Of a stretch of DNA of 64,000 nucleotides, positions 62,234 through 64,000 are shown piece after piece. Location: the NCBI RefSeq assembly GCF_029360665.1, contig NZ_JARDUB010000001.1, positions 620,001-684,000 of the forward strand, read 5' to 3'. The notes under the pieces were generated by a model. It had not been told where the DNA came from. It saw nothing but the letters and a program-made list of their open reading frames with translations, and made no database searches. The stretch's first letter is position 1. The number at the start of each line of letters is the position of its first letter. This DNA comes from Eudoraea chungangensis. GTDB taxonomy: Bacteria; Bacteroidota; Bacteroidia; Flavobacteriales; Flavobacteriaceae. The translations under genes and the position numbers were made by a program.

Positions 62234-62683
62234 TTAAGCTCTTTGCCAGTTTTGTAATTCAATTAAATTTCCTTCAGGGTCTTTGGCATAAACAAAGGTC
62301 AGAATTCCAATATTTTCCACTTCTTTTTGCGTGACTTCTCCCGTTGTTTTACCACCATTCGCAATTAAGGTATTAAGCAATTTTTCCACATTCTCCACCT
62401 CAAAGGCTATGTGTCCATATCCATTCGTATTCGGAGCTCTGACACCTTGATTATCTATGAGTCCATACTGATAAATTTCTAATGTAGGTCCATTTTCATC
62501 ATATCCAGGAAGCAATAGATGTGCACCTTGTAAGTGTGCGTTCTTAAGTCCTGTACCCTTGTCCAACCATGTGCCAGATTGTTCCCGAATGGGTGGGACG
62601 AGTTTACAATTGAAAGTATTGATATAAAAGTCTGCAAGAGCTTTCCAATCATTACTGACTATATTGATATGCGCAAATCTCAT
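62234..62683 (-). CDS. VOC-family protein (glyoxalase-like)
   Basis: The 149-aa protein has two beta-alpha-beta-beta-beta units: FAHINIVSNDWKALADFY then LVPPIREQSGTW, and GYGHIAFEVENVEKLLN then FVYAKDPEGNLIELQNW. Possible metal ligands are H5, H92 and E143-like. This is the vicinal oxygen chelate superfamily (glyoxalase I / dioxygenase / resistance). Substrate unknown. Confidence 0.88.
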   Translation of the reverse strand: MRFAHINIVSNDWKALADFYINTFNCKLVPPIREQSGTWLDKGTGLKNAHLQGAHLLLPGYDENGPTLEIYQYGLIDNQGVRAPNTNGYGHIAFEVENVEKLLNTLIANGGKTTGEVTQKEVENIGILTFVYAKDPEGNLIELQNWQRA

Positions 62684-62692
62684 GAGTACTAC

Positions 62693-63058
62693 TTAAATTT
62701 TGTCTAAATCAGCTAGGGTCAAGTTATTGTCTACATTTCCCGTATTTAGGGTGGACGAGGGTTCAAATAGCATTATATGAACTTCGTCGGGTGCATAAGG
62801 TTTGTGGTCCGTTCCTTTAGGAATAATAACAAATTCACCCGCCTTAAGATTAAGTGTTTGATCCTCTATCTCAATAAACAATTCTCCATTTATAACATAG
62901 AAAAATTCATCCTCATTATCGTGATGATGCATGACAAACTCGCCTTTAAACTTTGCAATTTTGACCATTTGTTGGTTAAGTTCACCCACTACCTTAGGAG
63001 ACCAATATTCACTAAAAGATTTGAGCTTTTGCGCAATGTTTACCTTTTTTATCTTCAT
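62693..63058 (-). CDS. Cupin-domain protein
   Basis: The ATG at 63058 gives 121 aa; an upstream ATG at 63127 adds a lysine-rich stretch that looks untranslated. The single cupin has the metal motif FVMHHHDNEDEFFYVINGE and the second motif GEFVIIPKGTDHKP. It resembles mannose-6-phosphate isomerase-like small cupins. It starts the five-gene minus-strand run cupin-VOC-GNAT-small-DJ-1. Confidence 0.85.
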   Translation of the reverse strand: MKIKKVNIAQKLKSFSEYWSPKVVGELNQQMVKIAKFKGEFVMHHHDNEDEFFYVINGELFIEIEDQTLNLKAGEFVIIPKGTDHKPYAPDEVHIMLFEPSSTLNTGNVDNNLTLADLDKI

Positions 63059-63221
63059 AATTTTAGGTGTGTTTGTATTCTTCTTCTTTAAAACTTGAGA
63101 AAAAATCTTTTTTTTTAGCTGTGGCACCTATGCGTTGATAAAACTGAGGAGCCTCTAATGTTTTCAGAATTTGAAAAGAACAGCTAACATTGTATTCCCA
63201 TCCTCATTATGACAATTAATT

Positions 63222-64000
63222 TTAACTCTTTTTCAAAATCCATTGCATTAGCTCCTCCTTATCTATGCTATTCCAGGTTGACTGAGTATTCTTTTTTTGG
63301 GAAATATCTTCATCTGATTGTAACACAACGAGTTCTGTGTCATTATTTCCAATCAGTTGTAATTCAGCTAAAAACCCAACCATATCTGTTGAATTGTTTT
63401 CATACAAAGTTCTGAGGTACTTCTTTAATCTATACTTTATCGCCGGGTCAATGTAAGCTCTCACCGCGTATTCCTTGTAATTCTCAATATTCCTATTTTT
63501 TTCATCAAAGTAGCTGTATGATGAAAAAATATGATAATTCTCTGGTGCCGTTTTAGGTGTTCCCTTTAAATGTGTTTCCAACATGTAGTTTATGAATCTA
63601 GCCTCCCAAAGGTCAATATGATTAATTCTAATATCACGTTTATGCTGATACCATTTTCTAGTCCAATCCATTGTTAAATTACTAATGACAATTCCTTTGA
63701 TGTTTAACCGAAAACTGTCACTTTCTTTGTCAATAGATTCTATATATTTCAAGGCTCTATGCCCTACCAGACCTGTACCTAAAAAAAATATATTTTCATT
63801 CGGCAAATCATATTTGGAAAAAGCTTTTTGAATTTGGACGGTTGTGGAAAATGAAGATTGGTCAGAAAAATAAAAATCAAAAGGAATTTCGGTTGAAACA
63901 GATAATACCGCAAAACCTTTTTCAGAGGCATGCTTATAAAGCTGCTTGCCATTTTTATTCTTTTGATCAAATCCCGAATCCTCCAGAAAAATAAGCACCC
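63222..64000 (-). CDS. Alpha/beta-hydrolase-like protein, N-terminus cut by the window edge
   Basis: The reading frame is open to 64000, so the N-terminus is missing; a GTG at 63998 is probably internal. The visible 258 residues start VLIFLEDSGFDQ and have NIFFLGTGLVGHRALKYIE where alpha/beta hydrolases carry the nucleophile elbow (GTG in place of GxSxG). ELVVLQSDEDIS near the C-terminus could hold an acidic residue. No serine nucleophile is evident. Family assignment is tentative. Confidence 0.5.
   Translation of the reverse strand, partial: VLIFLEDSGFDQKNKNGKQLYKHASEKGFAVLSVSTEIPFDFYFSDQSSFSTTVQIQKAFSKYDLPNENIFFLGTGLVGHRALKYIESIDKESDSFRLNIKGIVISNLTMDWTRKWYQHKRDIRINHIDLWEARFINYMLETHLKGTPKTAPENYHIFSSYSYFDEKNRNIENYKEYAVRAYIDPAIKYRLKKYLRTLYENNSTDMVGFLAELQLIGNNDTELVVLQSDEDISQKKNTQSTWNSIDKEELMQWILKKS

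Noticed and set aside
1-64000. tRNA, rRNA, CRISPR arrays, insertion sequences, attachment sites
   Set aside because: Intergenic gaps were read for cloverleaf, repeat-spacer and terminal-repeat patterns; none was found, though by eye only.

Overview
The window looks like chromosomal DNA of a marine or environmental Flavobacteriaceae member (Bacteroidota). The grounds are low G+C, almost no Shine-Dalgarno sequences, many lipoproteins with a short lipobox, TAnnTTTG-like -7 boxes, and families typical of that group: DUF1080, ThuA, GSDH beta-propellers, Tat-tagged Gfo/Idh/MocA and TIM-barrel sugar isomerases, NrtR-type Nudix regulators, and FtsX permeases of about 790 aa. I cannot name a genus. 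I found no rRNA, tRNA, CRISPR array, insertion sequence or prophage.

Layout. 1-2.2 kb: an HlyD-type adaptor and a lipoprotein with a carbohydrate-binding-like domain. 2.4-6.0 kb: an aldo/keto reductase, a YtxH/DUF1469/small-protein membrane trio, a DUF1080 protein and an SDR. 6.0-12.5 kb: a cytochrome c / sorbosone-dehydrogenase-like / Gfo-Idh-MocA operon on the minus strand, then a sugar isomerase, an APC permease and a signal-peptide methyltransferase. 12.7-22.7 kb: a tight nine-gene plus-strand operon (TIM-barrel isomerase, Gfo/Idh/MocA, GMC oxidoreductase, its small subunit, SDR, ROK kinase, SIS protein, FAD oxidoreductase, phosphotriesterase-like hydrolase), closed by a convergent GntR/UTRA regulator. 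22.7-31.6 kb: GSDH-cytochrome c, a PhyH dioxygenase, a lipoprotein, and a ThuA/isomerase operon led by a 1143-aa modular fusion. 31.7-32.5 kb: an NrtR-like Nudix regulator divergent from that operon. 32.6-44.7 kb: an eleven-gene acyl-CoA operon. 44.8-51.6 kb: GSDH, aldo/keto reductase, a 7TM-AraC regulator, an orphan solute-binding protein and an FtsX permease. 52-60 kb: small secreted proteins, YegP, an ECF sigma operon and an HTH-TM fusion. 60.3-64 kb: a Kazal lipoprotein and a minus-strand run of small cytosolic enzymes.

How the parts fit. The 12.7-22.7 kb island carries the usual parts of an oxidative sugar pathway: membrane or periplasmic GMC dehydrogenase, keto-sugar isomerase/lyase, NAD(P) reductases, kinase, phosphosugar SIS protein and lactonase-like hydrolase. 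It has no glycoside hydrolase and no SusC/SusD pair. A perfect 24-bp palindrome lies over its predicted promoter, and a half-copy lies in front of the GSDH-cytochrome c gene, so the GntR protein probably controls both. The ThuA operon has its own 33-bp inverted repeat, facing the Nudix regulator. The acyl-CoA operon pairs an APH-fold kinase with an ACAD10/11-like dehydrogenase, the signature of 4-hydroxyacyl-CoA (levulinate-type) catabolism. These two assignments are the main hypotheses from this window.
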